Shown: in pieces, positions 7,453 to 15,739 of the stretch
How the letters are laid out: the number at the start of each line of letters is the position of its first letter
Position numbering within the stretch: position 1 is the first letter of the stretch
Assembly (NCBI RefSeq): GCF_040144835.1
Contig: NZ_CP151632.1
Coordinates: forward strand, 1,736,001-1,800,000
Reading direction: 5' to 3'
Source: Microbacterium sp. LWS13-1.2
GTDB taxonomy: Bacteria > Actinomycetota > Actinomycetes > Actinomycetales > Microbacteriaceae
Length of the DNA: 64,000 nucleotides
Notes under the pieces: model-generated
Told to the model about the DNA's origin: nothing
Database searches by the model: none
The model's input: the letters and a program-made list of their open reading frames with translations, nothing else
Translations under genes and position numbers: made by a program

Positions 7453-8436
7453 TCAGCCGATGAAGGCCCACATCAGGAAGGCGCCGTACGCGACCGAGGT
7501 GAGCGAGGTGAGGCCGAGGGCGACCACGAGTTCGCGCGGATCGCGGTATGTCCACACGATGAGGATCGCGGGCAGCCCCGCCAGCAGGGCGAGGAGCGTG
7601 AGCCACGCGATCGGGTAGCCGATCCATGCGAGGAAGGCGGCGATCAGGAATGCGACAAGCACCAACACCGTGAACAGCCAGCGCGTGGCGGTGCGGCCGA
7701 TGAGCACGGTGAGCGTCTTCTTGCCTGCGACGCGGTCCTGGTCGATGTCGCGGAGGTTGTTGGCAAGGAGCACCGCACACGCGAGGAGTCCCACGCCGAC
7801 GGCGCCGAACCAGGCCTCCTGCGGCAGTGCGATCGCCTGCACCCAGGTCGTGCCGAGGGTGGCGACGAGGCCGAAGAACACGAAGACGAAGAGCTCGCCG
7901 AGGCCGTAGTACCCGTAGGGGCGCTTGCCTCCGGTGTAGAACCATGCGGCGATGAGGCAGACCGCGCCGACCGCGAGGAGCCACCACTGCTGCGTGCGGA
8001 TCGTGATGGCGAGACCGGCGATCGCGGCGATCGCGAAGAACGCCAGCGCCACCAGCAGCACGGTGCGTGGCTTGACCTTGCGCGACGCCGTGAGGCGCGC
8101 GGGCCCGACGCGGTGGTCGTCGGTGCCGCGGATGCCGTCGCTGTAGTCGTTGGCGTAGTTGACGCCGATCTGCAGCGACACCGAGACGATGAGGCAGAAC
8201 AGCGCGATCACCCAGTGGAAGACGTCGGTCACGAGGATCGCCGCGCCCGTGCCGACCAGGATCGGTGTGATCGCCAGCGGCAGGGTGCGCAGCCGTGCCG
8301 CGCCGATCCAGTCGCCGATGGTGGGCTTCGCGACGCGCGCGGGATCACGCGAGACGTTCGACTTCTGCGGGTTCCCGCGAGACTGCTGCTTCTTCGCGCC
8401 CGCGGTGCCGCGCTTCTTGCTGGAGGTTGCTGCCAC
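7453..8436 (-). CDS. menA: 1,4-dihydroxy-2-naphthoate polyprenyltransferase
   Basis: A 327-residue integral membrane prenyltransferase of the UbiA superfamily that attaches the polyprenyl chain to dihydroxynaphthoate. The first aspartate-rich motif is in NYANDYSDG (about 93-101) and the second in NNLRDIDQD (about 225-233). Roughly eight hydrophobic helices follow the PVLVGTGAA-type first helix. The N-terminal 35 residues are Lys/Ser/Arg-rich, soluble and not typical of the family core. The GTG start has TAAGAT 8 bases upstream. The substrate chain is presumably supplied by the polyprenyl synthase at the left edge. Confidence 0.94.
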   Translation of the reverse strand: MAATSSKKRGTAGAKKQQSRGNPQKSNVSRDPARVAKPTIGDWIGAARLRTLPLAITPILVGTGAAILVTDVFHWVIALFCLIVSVSLQIGVNYANDYSDGIRGTDDHRVGPARLTASRKVKPRTVLLVALAFFAIAAIAGLAITIRTQQWWLLAVGAVCLIAAWFYTGGKRPYGYYGLGELFVFVFFGLVATLGTTWVQAIALPQEAWFGAVGVGLLACAVLLANNLRDIDQDRVAGKKTLTVLIGRTATRWLFTVLVLVAFLIAAFLAWIGYPIAWLTLLALLAGLPAILIVWTYRDPRELVVALGLTSLTSVAYGAFLMWAFIG

Positions 8437-8444
8437 GAATGCAC

Positions 8445-8450
8445 ATCTTA
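8445..8450 (-). promoter_or_regulatory. -10 hexamer for menA
   Basis: TAAGAT lies 8 bases before the GTG start of menA, giving a predicted leader of zero to two bases. Confidence 0.4.
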
Positions 8451-8527
8451 GGGGTCCGGCCGATGAAGACCGGCGTGGCCGTCAACCCCCTCGCCGCATG
8501 TCGGGAGCCGCGCGGATCATAGAGGCC

Positions 8528-8911
8528 ATGTTGAGCATCGGATCCACGGTCCTCACCGTGGAAGACATCGGCCGCGCCGGCGACTTCTGGCGCTCCGCCC
8601 TCGGCTACGAGAGTCGCAGCGAGCCCAGCGACGACTGGGTGATCCTCGACCCGCCCGGCAAGGCCCACTGGGCGGCGCCCGGCGCGAGCCTCGCCCTGTC
8701 GGTCACCGGATATCCCCAGCACTACCCGCCGCGCATCCACCTCGACCTCTACGCCGAAGACCAGGCGGCGGAGATCCGGCGGCTCCTCGATCTCGGCGCC
8801 CGCGAGGTCGACTGGGACGGCTACCCCGACGACGCCGACTGGGTCGTGCTCGAAGACACCGAGGGCAACAGGTTCTGCGTGGTGCAGACGGGCCCTTACC
8901 CGAAGAGCTGA
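8528..8911 (+). CDS. VOC-superfamily (glyoxalase-like) protein
   Basis: A 127-residue single vicinal-oxygen-chelate module. It shows the paired beta-alpha-beta-beta-beta pattern: LSIGSTVLTVEDIGRAGDFW at the N-terminus, HLDLYAEDQAAEIRRLLDLGA in the middle, and VVLEDTEGNRFCVV at the C-terminus. The His in RIHLDLY and the Glu/Asp of the last strand are candidate metal ligands. Members range from lyases and dioxygenases to resistance proteins, so no reaction is claimed. The ATG start follows a weak GAGG. It is divergent from menA and convergent with menE across a repeat array. Confidence 0.75.
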   Translation: MLSIGSTVLTVEDIGRAGDFWRSALGYESRSEPSDDWVILDPPGKAHWAAPGASLALSVTGYPQHYPPRIHLDLYAEDQAAEIRRLLDLGAREVDWDGYPDDADWVVLEDTEGNRFCVVQTGPYPKS

Positions 8912-8961
8912 CGCGCACCCCGGGCTCAGGGCGGCGGGCTGGCTGTGGGACAGCCGCGCGT

Positions 8962-9139
8962 TCCTCAAACGAGGACCGGAGTTCCTCAAATGAGGCCAGA
9001 TTCACGAAGGGCATCCTCGAACGAGGACAAGCGGTTCATCGAACGAGCGGAGTGCGCTCCTCAGATGAGGAACGGAGCCGAAACGAGGATCGAAACCGCC
9101 GAAATCGACCTCATCTCGGCACTCGTCCTCAGTTGAGGA
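8962..9139. repeat. TCCTC-NNNN-GAGGA palindrome array (family 2, copy A)
   Basis: Fourteen-base palindromes occur at 8962 (TCCTCAAACGAGGA), 9014 (TCCTCGAACGAGGA), 9058 (TCCTCAGATGAGGA) and 9126 (TCCTCAGTTGAGGA). Less complete forms occur at 8983 and near 9035 and 9110. The array fills the gap between the convergent VOC and menE genes. Similar arrays are at 20611-20692 and 53031-53159. Confidence 0.8.
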
Positions 9140-9205
9140 CCAGCGCAGTGACGACGTGGCCGGCAGCGAGGACGAGGCAGCGCCTCGAGCGGAGGGCCAG
9201 GCGGA

Positions 9206-10360
9206 TCAGTGCAGGGCGAGGACCGCGCGGCGGATGGCCTCGCGGTCGGGCTTACCTGAGGGCAGCGTCGCCAGTTCGTCGACGAGCACGAGGCGCGACG
9301 GACGCGCGTGCGCGCCGATCTCGGCCTGCACGGCGGCGCGCGCCTCCTGCAGCTGGACCGCTTCGCTGCGGCGCAGCGCCTCCCCGCGGGAGGCGACGAC
9401 GACGGATGCCTCGCCCCAGCGCTCGTCGGGGATCCCGACGACGACGGCCGTGTGGAGTCCGGGTATCCCCCGCACGATCCGTTCGACGCGGTCGAGCGAG
9501 ACGTTGACGCCGCCCGACACGATGACGTTGTCGATGCGCCCGCGCACCCGCAGCACGCCGTCGTCGAACAGGCCGGCGTCGCCGGTGCGGTACCACCGCG
9601 TGCCGTCGCGCTCGCGGAGGAATACGGTATCGGTCCGCACGTGATCGCCCAGGTAGCCCTCGGCCAGGGTCGGGCCCGACACCTGCACCTCGCCGCGCTC
9701 GATGCGCAGCCGCACATTCGCGAGCGGCACGCCGTCGTAGACGCAGCCGCCGCTGGTCTCGGTCGAGCCGTAGGTGCGGACGATGCGCGCACCCGCCGCC
9801 TCGGCGCGCTCGAGCGTCGCGGCGGGCAGCGCCTGGCCGCCCACGAGGATCGTCTCGAACGAGCGCACGGCGGCGAGCACCGAGCTGTCGTGCTCCGCGG
9901 CGTCGAGCAGTCTCGACAGCTGGGCCGGCACCAGCGACGTGTACGTCGGGACGCGCTCGCCTCGATCGGTCGACACCATCAGCAGGGCGGCTGCGGCGAA
10001 GGACTGGGGCGTGAAAGCGCCGGACAGGATCGCCGGCTCGCGGTCGGCGACGAGCGAGCGGACCAGCACCTGGAGCCCGGCGACGTAGCTCGCCGGCAGC
10101 GCCAGGAGCCACGCGCCGTCGCCGATGCGGTCGGCGGTCGCGAGCGCGCTCGCGGTGAGGGCGTCGCGACTGAGCACGACACTCTTGGGGATGCCGGTGG
10201 ACCCCGATGTCGTCACGATGACGGCCGTTCCGGGCCGGACCTCGCCCGGGAGCCCGCTCACGAGCCCCAGGCCCAGCGCGGGACCCGCGCCGTGGAGCGC
10301 CCCGCGCAGGGCTCGGAGGATCTCGCGGGGATCGTCGCCGACGACGGGTTCGAGCTTCAT
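9206..10360 (-). CDS. menE: o-Succinylbenzoate--CoA ligase
   Basis: A 384-residue adenylate-forming ligase that activates o-succinylbenzoate with CoA. The AMP-binding signature VTTSGSTGIPKSVVLS is near residues 49-64. YGSTETSGG is the A5 motif, YRTGDAG the A7 motif with the ribose-binding Asp, and LPSGKPDRE near the C-terminus carries the catalytic lysine. The protein is shorter than E. coli MenE, as is usual in actinobacteria. The ATG before KLEPVVGDDP is preferred; a GTG 30 bases upstream is possible. It follows menB in the same direction with a gap of about 95 bases. Confidence 0.92.
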   Translation of the reverse strand: MKLEPVVGDDPREILRALRGALHGAGPALGLGLVSGLPGEVRPGTAVIVTTSGSTGIPKSVVLSRDALTASALATADRIGDGAWLLALPASYVAGLQVLVRSLVADREPAILSGAFTPQSFAAAALLMVSTDRGERVPTYTSLVPAQLSRLLDAAEHDSSVLAAVRSFETILVGGQALPAATLERAEAAGARIVRTYGSTETSGGCVYDGVPLANVRLRIERGEVQVSGPTLAEGYLGDHVRTDTVFLRERDGTRWYRTGDAGLFDDGVLRVRGRIDNVIVSGGVNVSLDRVERIVRGIPGLHTAVVVGIPDERWGEASVVVASRGEALRRSEAVQLQEARAAVQAEIGAHARPSRLVLVDELATLPSGKPDREAIRRAVLALH

Positions 10361-10455
10361 GCGGACATCAACTCCCCACGCGCGCGCCACGGACGGGACT
10401 GGCCGGGCTCACAGCCCTGTCGCGCGATGTCGAGGAGTTCGTGCACGGCGGGTCC

Positions 10456-11361
10456 TCAGAAGTGCCAGGGGTACGGCGACCAGTCGGGGTCGCGCTTCTC
10501 GAGGAAGGCGTCGCGGCCCTCGACGGCCTCGTCGGTGCCGTACGCCAGGCGGGTCGCCTCGCCGGCGAACACCTGCTGGCCGACCATGCCATCGTCGACG
10601 GCGTTGAATGCGAACTTCAGCATGCGGATCGCGGTCGGCGACTTGGTGAGGATGGTGCGGGCCATGGCGAGCGCCTCGCGCTCGAGGTCGGCGTGCGGGA
10701 CGACCCGATTGACCGCGCCCATCTCATATGCGCGCTGCGCCGAGTACTCCTCGGCGAGGAAGAACACCTCGCGCGCGAACTTCTGTCCGATCTGGCGCGC
10801 GAAGTAGGCGGAGCCGTAGCCCGCGTCGAAGGATCCGACATCCGCGTCGGTCTGCTTGAACCGGCCGTGCTCGGCCGAGGCGATCGACAGGTCGCACACG
10901 ACGTGCAGCGAGTGCCCACCGCCCGCGGCCCAGCCGGGGATCACGGCGATGACGACCTTGGGCATGAAGCGGATCAGCCGCTGCACCTCGAGGATGTGCA
11001 GCCGCCCGGCGCGGGTCGGGTCGGTGACGGCATCGGAATCGGAGTACTTGTAGCCGTCGCGCCCGCGGATGCGCTGGTCGCCGCCGGAGCAGAACGCCCA
11101 GCCGCCGTCCTTGGGGCTCGGTCCGTTGCCGGTGAGCAGCACCACCCCGATACGCGGGTCCTGACGCGCGATGTCGAGCGCGCGGTACAGCTCGTCCACC
11201 GTGTGCGGGCGGAACGCGTTGCGCACCTCCGGGCGGTGGAATGCGATGCGGGCGATGCGGCCGTCGCGCGAGACGTGGGACGTGATGTCGCTGTAACCGC
11301 CCTCCGCCTGGCCGGGTGCCGGCATCCACTCGTCCTCGTCGAACAGTTCCGAAACGCTCAC
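10456..11361 (-). CDS. menB: 1,4-dihydroxy-2-naphthoyl-CoA synthase
   Basis: A 301-residue crotonase-fold enzyme that closes the naphthoquinone ring. MenB-specific sequence is clear: AFCSGGDQRIRG (oxyanion hole), VIPGWAAGGGHSLHVVCDLSIAS, the FKQTDADVGSFDAGYGSAYFAR segment with the catalytic Asp/Tyr region, and the C-terminal RDPDWSPYPWHF typical of MenB. The GTG start has TAGGCT 6 bases upstream and is divergent from the lipoprotein gene. Its length of about 300 residues matches actinobacterial MenB. Confidence 0.95.
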   Translation of the reverse strand: MSVSELFDEDEWMPAPGQAEGGYSDITSHVSRDGRIARIAFHRPEVRNAFRPHTVDELYRALDIARQDPRIGVVLLTGNGPSPKDGGWAFCSGGDQRIRGRDGYKYSDSDAVTDPTRAGRLHILEVQRLIRFMPKVVIAVIPGWAAGGGHSLHVVCDLSIASAEHGRFKQTDADVGSFDAGYGSAYFARQIGQKFAREVFFLAEEYSAQRAYEMGAVNRVVPHADLEREALAMARTILTKSPTAIRMLKFAFNAVDDGMVGQQVFAGEATRLAYGTDEAVEGRDAFLEKRDPDWSPYPWHF

Positions 11362-11367
11362 CCGGCC

Positions 11368-11373
11368 AGCCTA
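11368..11373 (-). promoter_or_regulatory. -10 hexamer, leaderless menB
   Basis: TAGGCT ends 6 bases before the menB GTG. Together with TAGCCT at 11426-11431 on the other strand it makes a compact divergent promoter region. Confidence 0.5.
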
Positions 11374-11425
11374 CGGCGGCGCGTCGGCGGGCGTCATCCG
11401 CCACCGGACACCACTGCCCGCCAAC

Positions 11426-11431
11426 TAGCCT
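11426..11431 (+). promoter_or_regulatory. -10 hexamer, leaderless lipoprotein/ECF transcript
   Basis: TAGCCT ends 6 bases before the GTG of the lipoprotein gene, which is probably the first gene of the ECF importer operon. Confidence 0.5.
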
Positions 11432-11437
11432 GGATCG

Positions 11438-11983
11438 GTGACCTCGACTCTTCGCACCGTGGCCGCTGCCGCGGCATCCGCTGCCCTGCTCTTCACCCTC
11501 GTGGCCTGCACGGGCTCGCCCGACTCGACCCCCACGCCAGCCGAGACCAAGACTGTCGCGATCCTCGACAGCGCCTGCGGGGACGACGACGGCATCACCG
11601 TCGCCGTGGACGCGTCGAGCCTCGAGGACGGCGACAGCAAGGCGTGGTGCATCGGCACCGACGAGACGCTCGCCGCGGCCGACGCCCTCACCCTCGTGAA
11701 CGTGACGACCGAGGGCACCGACGAGTACGGCGACGAGGTCGTGTGCCGCGTCAACGGCGTGCCTGCCGAAGACGTCGCGATCCCCGCTGCGGACGGCTCG
11801 GACTACTTCGAGACGTGCGAGTCGATGCCTGCCGCGTTCGCATACTGGTCGCTCTGGATCAAGCCCGCGGACGGCGAGTGGGCGTATGCCGAGGAGGGAC
11901 TCTCGACCCTCCAGCTCGAGCCGGGCGAGTCGCTCGAGCTGCTCTTCACGCTGAACGGCGAGCCGGCCGCGCCGACGACCTGA
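11438..11983 (+). CDS. Predicted lipoprotein, transcobalamin-like (DUF4430-like)
   Basis: A 181-residue exported protein. The signal peptide ends in the lipobox LVAC, with the lipidated cysteine at residue 24, so it should be anchored outside the membrane. The mature part contains AWCIGTDETLAAADAL, VVCRVNGVPAED and a C-terminal AFAYWSLWIKPADGEWAYAEEG segment. This layout resembles the DUF4430/transcobalamin C-terminal fold found beside ECF-type cobalamin importers; that resemblance is by eye. Four cysteines in the mature part could form disulfides. It ends one base before the ECF fusion gene, so the two are translationally coupled. Likely role: surface capture of the substrate. Confidence 0.65.
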   Translation: MTSTLRTVAAAAASAALLFTLVACTGSPDSTPTPAETKTVAILDSACGDDDGITVAVDASSLEDGDSKAWCIGTDETLAAADALTLVNVTTEGTDEYGDEVVCRVNGVPAEDVAIPAADGSDYFETCESMPAAFAYWSLWIKPADGEWAYAEEGLSTLQLEPGESLELLFTLNGEPAAPTT

Positions 11984-11984
11984 C

Positions 11985-14900
11985 ATGACGTTCCGACCCG
12001 GTCCTCTGCGTGCCGCGGCGCTCCTCGCCGCAGGATTCGTAGCGGCCCGGGTCGTCTACCGCATCCTCTTCCACGGGGCCGACGGCGACGGCTTCGTGCT
12101 GCTGGATCTTCCGGCGGTGCGGCTGCCGGCGCCGTTCGCGCACGTCGTGCTGCTCGGCCCCGTCACCATCGACGGACTGTGGGATGCCGCCGCCAGCGCC
12201 CTGCCGATCGCGCTGGCGATCCTCGCCTTCGGCGTCCTGAACGCCGTCGTCGACCTCAATCGCGTGTTCGCGCGGGCGTCGCGCCGTGGTCCGCTCCGCG
12301 GCATCGCCCGCGCCCTGGCCATCGCCGGGGCGACGCTCCCCGCGCTCGCCGACGGCGCCCGGGCGGTGCGGTTCGCGCAGCGGCTGCGCGGCGAGCGCGG
12401 CGGACCACGGATGCTGCTGCCCCTGCTCGAGCGCACCCTCGAGCGCGCCGGGAACGTCGCCGCGGCCCTCGAGCTTCGCGGCTTCGCGGGGCGCGGCCTC
12501 GACGGCGACTGTCTCGCGCCCGTCGAGGCTCGCGACGTGGAGATCGGCTTCGGGCGGGTGACCCGCTCGGGGCGGGGCAGACGGGCATCCGCGGCAGATG
12601 TCGTCTCGCGCCCCGAAGCCCCGCGCAGCGCTTCGGCGATGGCGGATGCGGCGAGCCCCGGCATCCGTCTCCCCGCCGACCTCGTCCTTTCCGCCGGCAC
12701 GCTGACTCTGGTGTCGGGTGCGACCGGGTCGGGAAAGTCCACGTTGCTGCGAGCCATCGCCGGCCTTCATACCCACACCGACGGCGGCTGGATCGCCGGC
12801 TCGCTGCGGGTCGTCGGACACGAGCGCGACCGGGTGCCCCCGCGCGACCTCGCGCAGCGCGTGGGCGTTGTGCTGCAGCATCCGCGCGAGGCGTTCGCGA
12901 CCGAGCTCGTACGCGATGAGATCGGGCTCGCGCTCGAACTCCGCGGCGTCGCGCCGGTGATCGTGGGCGCCCGAGTGGCCGAGGTGGCGGCGCGGGTGGG
13001 CGTGACAGGGCTCCTCGACCGGCCCACGCGCGGGCTGTCGGCCGGTGAGGCGACGCTCGTCGCGATCGCCGCCGCGACAATCGAGCACCCGATCCTGCTC
13101 CTGGTCGACGAGCCGCTGGCCGACCTCGACGCCGACGCCCGCGTGCGTATCGCGGGGCTGCTCGACGCCCTCGCGCACGAGGCGGTCATGTGCGTCGTCG
13201 TGGCCGAGCACCGTGTGGCGACGCTGTCAGAGATCACCGACACCGTGCTCCGCATCGACGGCGGCGTGGTGAGCATGTCGTCTGCTGCCGGGCTTCACCC
13301 GGGCTCGGGACGCACGCGGGTCGTTCGGGCTGGATCGGTCGCGTCGCCGGCCTGGGCGATGCGAGCCACGCCGCAAGAGGATCCGGCGGCGGGGCCCGAT
13401 AGCGACTGCGGCGGCCGCGCGCCGGGACACGGCGGCCGCGCGCCGGGACACGGCGGCCGCGCGCCGGGACACGGCGGCCGCGCGCCGGGACACGGCGGCC
13501 GCGCGCCGGGACACGGCGGCCGCGCGCCGGGAGACGGCGGCCGCGCGCCGGCGCTGAGCGCACGCGGGATCACCGTGCGGCACGGGGCCGTCATCGCCGT
13601 CGATTCCGCCGATCTCACGCTCGACGCGGGCGAGATCGTGGCGCTCGTCGGACCCAACGGTGCGGGCAAGTCGAGCCTGCTCGCCGCGCTCGCCGTGCCC
13701 GAGCGCGGCGCGCAGATCGAAGCGGCCGGCCGCGTGGCGTTGATTCCGGATGCCTCGGACGACCTCTTCGTCTTCGACACGGTCGGCGCGGAATGCGCCC
13801 GCGCGGATCGTCGAGCGACACGGTCGCGGCGAGAGCCCGGACGTCGACGCGGGCCGGAGCCGGCGTCCGTGGACCTCCCTTCGTCTCATCGGCACGTGCG
13901 CAGCGGCCGGCACACGATCGGCGATACCGCGGATCGGTTCGCCGGGTTCCTCGGACGCGACCCCGAAGACCCCGCGTTCGCCGCGCTTCTCGCGCGGCAT
14001 CCGCGCGATCTCTCCGTCGGCGAGCGCCGCTGCCTCGCCCTCGCCATCCAGGTGGCCGGCGAGCCCGCCGTGCTGCTCGTCGACGAGCCGACCCGCGGCC
14101 TCGATCCCGCCGCACGTGATGTCCTGTGGGCGGCGCTCCTGTCGCTCGCCGAGGCCGGGGCCGCGATCGCCGTCGGCTCGCACGAGCCCGAGGTCGCGGC
14201 TCGTGCCGATCGCGTGCTGTCGATGCGTGCGGGCGTCCTCGACGCCGACCCTCCCCGTCGGCCCCCCGCAACCGCGCCGTACCGTTCTCAGGACCACCGC
14301 CCCGGACCGGCCCACGAAACCGGCCTTGCCGGGTTCCCGGGCACCGGCGTTCCTGAGTACGGTACGCAATCCGCGGCCCACCAGGCCGCAGGACGGGTGT
14401 CGGCCCGGCTTCCGCTGATCGCCCTCCTCGCCGCGAACCTCGTCGCGCTCGGGGCGTTCTGCTGGCCGCTCGTCGCGACCGCCGTGCCGCAGCAGGCGTA
14501 CGCCGCGGTGCCGATTGCCGCACTCGCGCTGGCGCCGCTCGCGATGCTCGTGGTGGTGTCCACGCTCGACGGCACGGTGCGCTCGGCCCACATGCTCGCG
14601 CTGCTCGGCACACTGGCCGCGATCGGGGCGGCGGTGCGCATCGCCGGCACCGGCGTCGGCGGGGTCGAGGCCGTCTTCATCCTGCTGGTCCTCGCCGGAC
14701 GGGCGTACGGGGCGCGCTTCGGCATGCTCCTCGGCATGGCGACCATCGCGCTGTCCACGGTCATCACCGGCACGTTCGGGCCGTGGACGCCCTTCCAGAT
14801 GTTCGCATGCGCATGGGTCGGGGCCGTCGCCGGGCTGCTGCCGCGCCGGTCCGCACGCCCCCTCCACGCACCGCTGCCGCGCCGGCTCGCACCGACCGCC

Positions 14901-15230
14901 GAGATCGCCATGCTCTGCGTCTACGGCGTCGTCGCCTCGTACGTCTTCGGCCTGCTGATGAACCTGTGGTTCTGGCCGTTCGCCGTGGGCTACGGCACCG
15001 GCATCTCGTACGACGGCACCGCGCCGCTGGAGGTGAACCTGTCGAGCTTCCTGCTGTACTCGCTGGTGACGTCGACGCTCAGCTGGGACACCCTCCGCGC
15101 GATCACGACCGTCGTCGGGCTGATCGTGGTGGGCCGGCCGATCCTCGCCGCCCTGCGCCGCGCCAAGCCGCTGGCGCCGCACCGGCAGCACGCACCCGCT
15201 CCGCGAGAGCGAGCATCTGCCCTATCGTGA
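11985..15230 (+). CDS. Four-part ECF importer fusion (EcfT-like, two ATPases, S-component-like)
   Basis: One 1081-residue reading frame appears to hold a whole energy-coupling-factor importer. Residues 1-200 are a short EcfT-like membrane/coupling part with the Ala-x-x-x-Arg-Gly type element ALELRGF. Residues about 228-435 are ATPase 1: Walker A GATGSGKST, signature LSAGE, Walker B ILLLVDEP and a switch His in AEHR. Residues about 525-750 are ATPase 2: GPNGAGKSS, LSVGE, VLLVDEP and SHEPE. Residues about 806-1066 are a membrane S-component-like part with GTFGPWTPFQMFACAWVG. Two inserts keep the frame: a GGRAPGH tandem repeat (476-523) and a palindromic element (about 765-794). Substrate is inferred as cobalamin from the coupled lipoprotein and nearby metH. 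A fused arrangement this complete is unusual. Confidence 0.75.
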   Translation: MTFRPGPLRAAALLAAGFVAARVVYRILFHGADGDGFVLLDLPAVRLPAPFAHVVLLGPVTIDGLWDAAASALPIALAILAFGVLNAVVDLNRVFARASRRGPLRGIARALAIAGATLPALADGARAVRFAQRLRGERGGPRMLLPLLERTLERAGNVAAALELRGFAGRGLDGDCLAPVEARDVEIGFGRVTRSGRGRRASAADVVSRPEAPRSASAMADAASPGIRLPADLVLSAGTLTLVSGATGSGKSTLLRAIAGLHTHTDGGWIAGSLRVVGHERDRVPPRDLAQRVGVVLQHPREAFATELVRDEIGLALELRGVAPVIVGARVAEVAARVGVTGLLDRPTRGLSAGEATLVAIAAATIEHPILLLVDEPLADLDADARVRIAGLLDALAHEAVMCVVVAEHRVATLSEITDTVLRIDGGVVSMSSAAGLHPGSGRTRVVRAGSVASPAWAMRATPQEDPAAGPDSDCGGRAPGHGGRAPGHGGRAPGHGGRAPGHGGRAPGHGGRAPGDGGRAPALSARGITVRHGAVIAVDSADLTLDAGEIVALVGPNGAGKSSLLAALAVPERGAQIEAAGRVALIPDASDDLFVFDTVGAECARADRRATRSRREPGRRRGPEPASVDLPSSHRHVRSGRHTIGDTADRFAGFLGRDPEDPAFAALLARHPRDLSVGERRCLALAIQVAGEPAVLLVDEPTRGLDPAARDVLWAALLSLAEAGAAIAVGSHEPEVAARADRVLSMRAGVLDADPPRRPPATAPYRSQDHRPGPAHETGLAGFPGTGVPEYGTQSAAHQAAGRVSARLPLIALLAANLVALGAFCWPLVATAVPQQAYAAVPIAALALAPLAMLVVVSTLDGTVRSAHMLALLGTLAAIGAAVRIAGTGVGGVEAVFILLVLAGRAYGARFGMLLGMATIALSTVITGTFGPWTPFQMFACAWVGAVAGLLPRRSARPLHAPLPRRLAPTAEIAMLCVYGVVASYVFGLLMNLWFWPFAVGYGTGISYDGTAPLEVNLSSFLLYSLVTSTLSWDTLRAITTVVGLIVVGRPILAALRRAKPLAPHRQHAPAPRERASALS
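13410..13553 (+). repeat. 21-bp tandem repeat encoding GGRAPGH
   Basis: Six full 21-base units and a partial seventh lie head to tail in the linker between the two ATPase parts of the ECF fusion. Five units encode GGRAPGH exactly and the sixth GGRAPGD. Each unit contains a GCGGCCGC octamer. The near-identity of the units suggests recent expansion and possible length variation between strains. Confidence 0.9.
14278..14366. repeat. In-frame palindromic element inside the ECF fusion (family 4)
   Basis: Sixteen-base arms CGTACCGTTCTCAGGA and TCCTGAGTACGGTACG pair with one mismatch around a 57-base centre. The 89-base element lies exactly in the linker between ATPase 2 and the membrane S-like part and stays open in the coding frame (YRSQDHRPGPAHETG...). 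It is unrelated in sequence to family 1. Confidence 0.75.
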
Positions 15231-15255
15231 AGGTCACGTGCCAGGAGGAGCCCAC

Positions 15256-15702
15256 GTGACCACAGCGATCCCCCCAACCCCGACCTCGACCCCGACGCCG
15301 ACGTCGACGAATCCCGTCGGCGCCTACGTGCCCGAGATCATCTCGCTCGCGAAGCGGGGACTGTTCTGGGCGGTCTTCTACGGGCTGTTCGCGCGCGGCT
15401 CGCAGGGTGGCTGCGTCACCGCCACCGACGCTGCGGCGACCTGCTACACCGCGACACTCGAGCCGTCGCCGGTGGTGTGGCTCGCGATGGCCATCGTCTT
15501 CATCATCTCGCTGAGCCGTGCCTCCCGGGCCACCGAGGCCGCCGTCGTCACACGCGTGCTCCGGCGGGCCGCCACCGGGATGTGGGCCCTCCCGCTCCTC
15601 GCGGCGGTGATCGGCCTCGTGGCCTTCTTCGCCGCCGATCCGGCCGCCTGGGTGCACACCACGCCGCCTCCGAACGTCAGCGTCGAGATCACCACGCAAT
15701 GA
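15256..15702 (+). CDS. Small membrane protein downstream of ECF fusion
   Basis: A 148-residue protein of unknown function. The first 20 residues are Pro/Thr-rich, then come a short cysteine-containing loop (QGGCVTATDAAATCYTA) and two clear membrane helices (about 72-90 and 105-128). I chose the second of two in-frame GTGs because AGGAGGAG lies five bases before it; the first GTG would add six residues and leave that ribosome binding site inside the coding sequence. It begins 25 bases after the ECF fusion and is followed by a hairpin terminator, so it is probably the last gene of the operon. No family is recognised. Confidence 0.65.
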   Translation: MTTAIPPTPTSTPTPTSTNPVGAYVPEIISLAKRGLFWAVFYGLFARGSQGGCVTATDAAATCYTATLEPSPVVWLAMAIVFIISLSRASRATEAAVVTRVLRRAATGMWALPLLAAVIGLVAFFAADPAAWVHTTPPPNVSVEITTQ

Positions 15703-15704
15703 CA

Positions 15705-15735
15705 TGACGGATGCCGCGGGCCGCGGCATCCGTCA
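15705..15735. terminator. 14-bp perfect hairpin, ECF operon terminator
   Basis: TGACGGATGCCGCG pairs perfectly with CGCGGCATCCGTCA across a GGC loop, three bases after the stop codon of the small membrane protein. There is no T-run, as is common for actinobacterial terminators. Confidence 0.75.
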
Positions 15736-15739
15736 CCGC

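Noticed and set aside
13410..13553. Tandem units looking at first like a CRISPR array
   Set aside because: The 21-base units touch one another with no spacers, stay in frame and encode GGRAPGH; there are no cas genes.
13790..13930. Degenerate family 1 copy in ATPase 2 of the ECF fusion
   Set aside because: The Arg-rich stretch has a GTCGAGCGAC-like piece, but no convincing arms or GAAACG core could be aligned.
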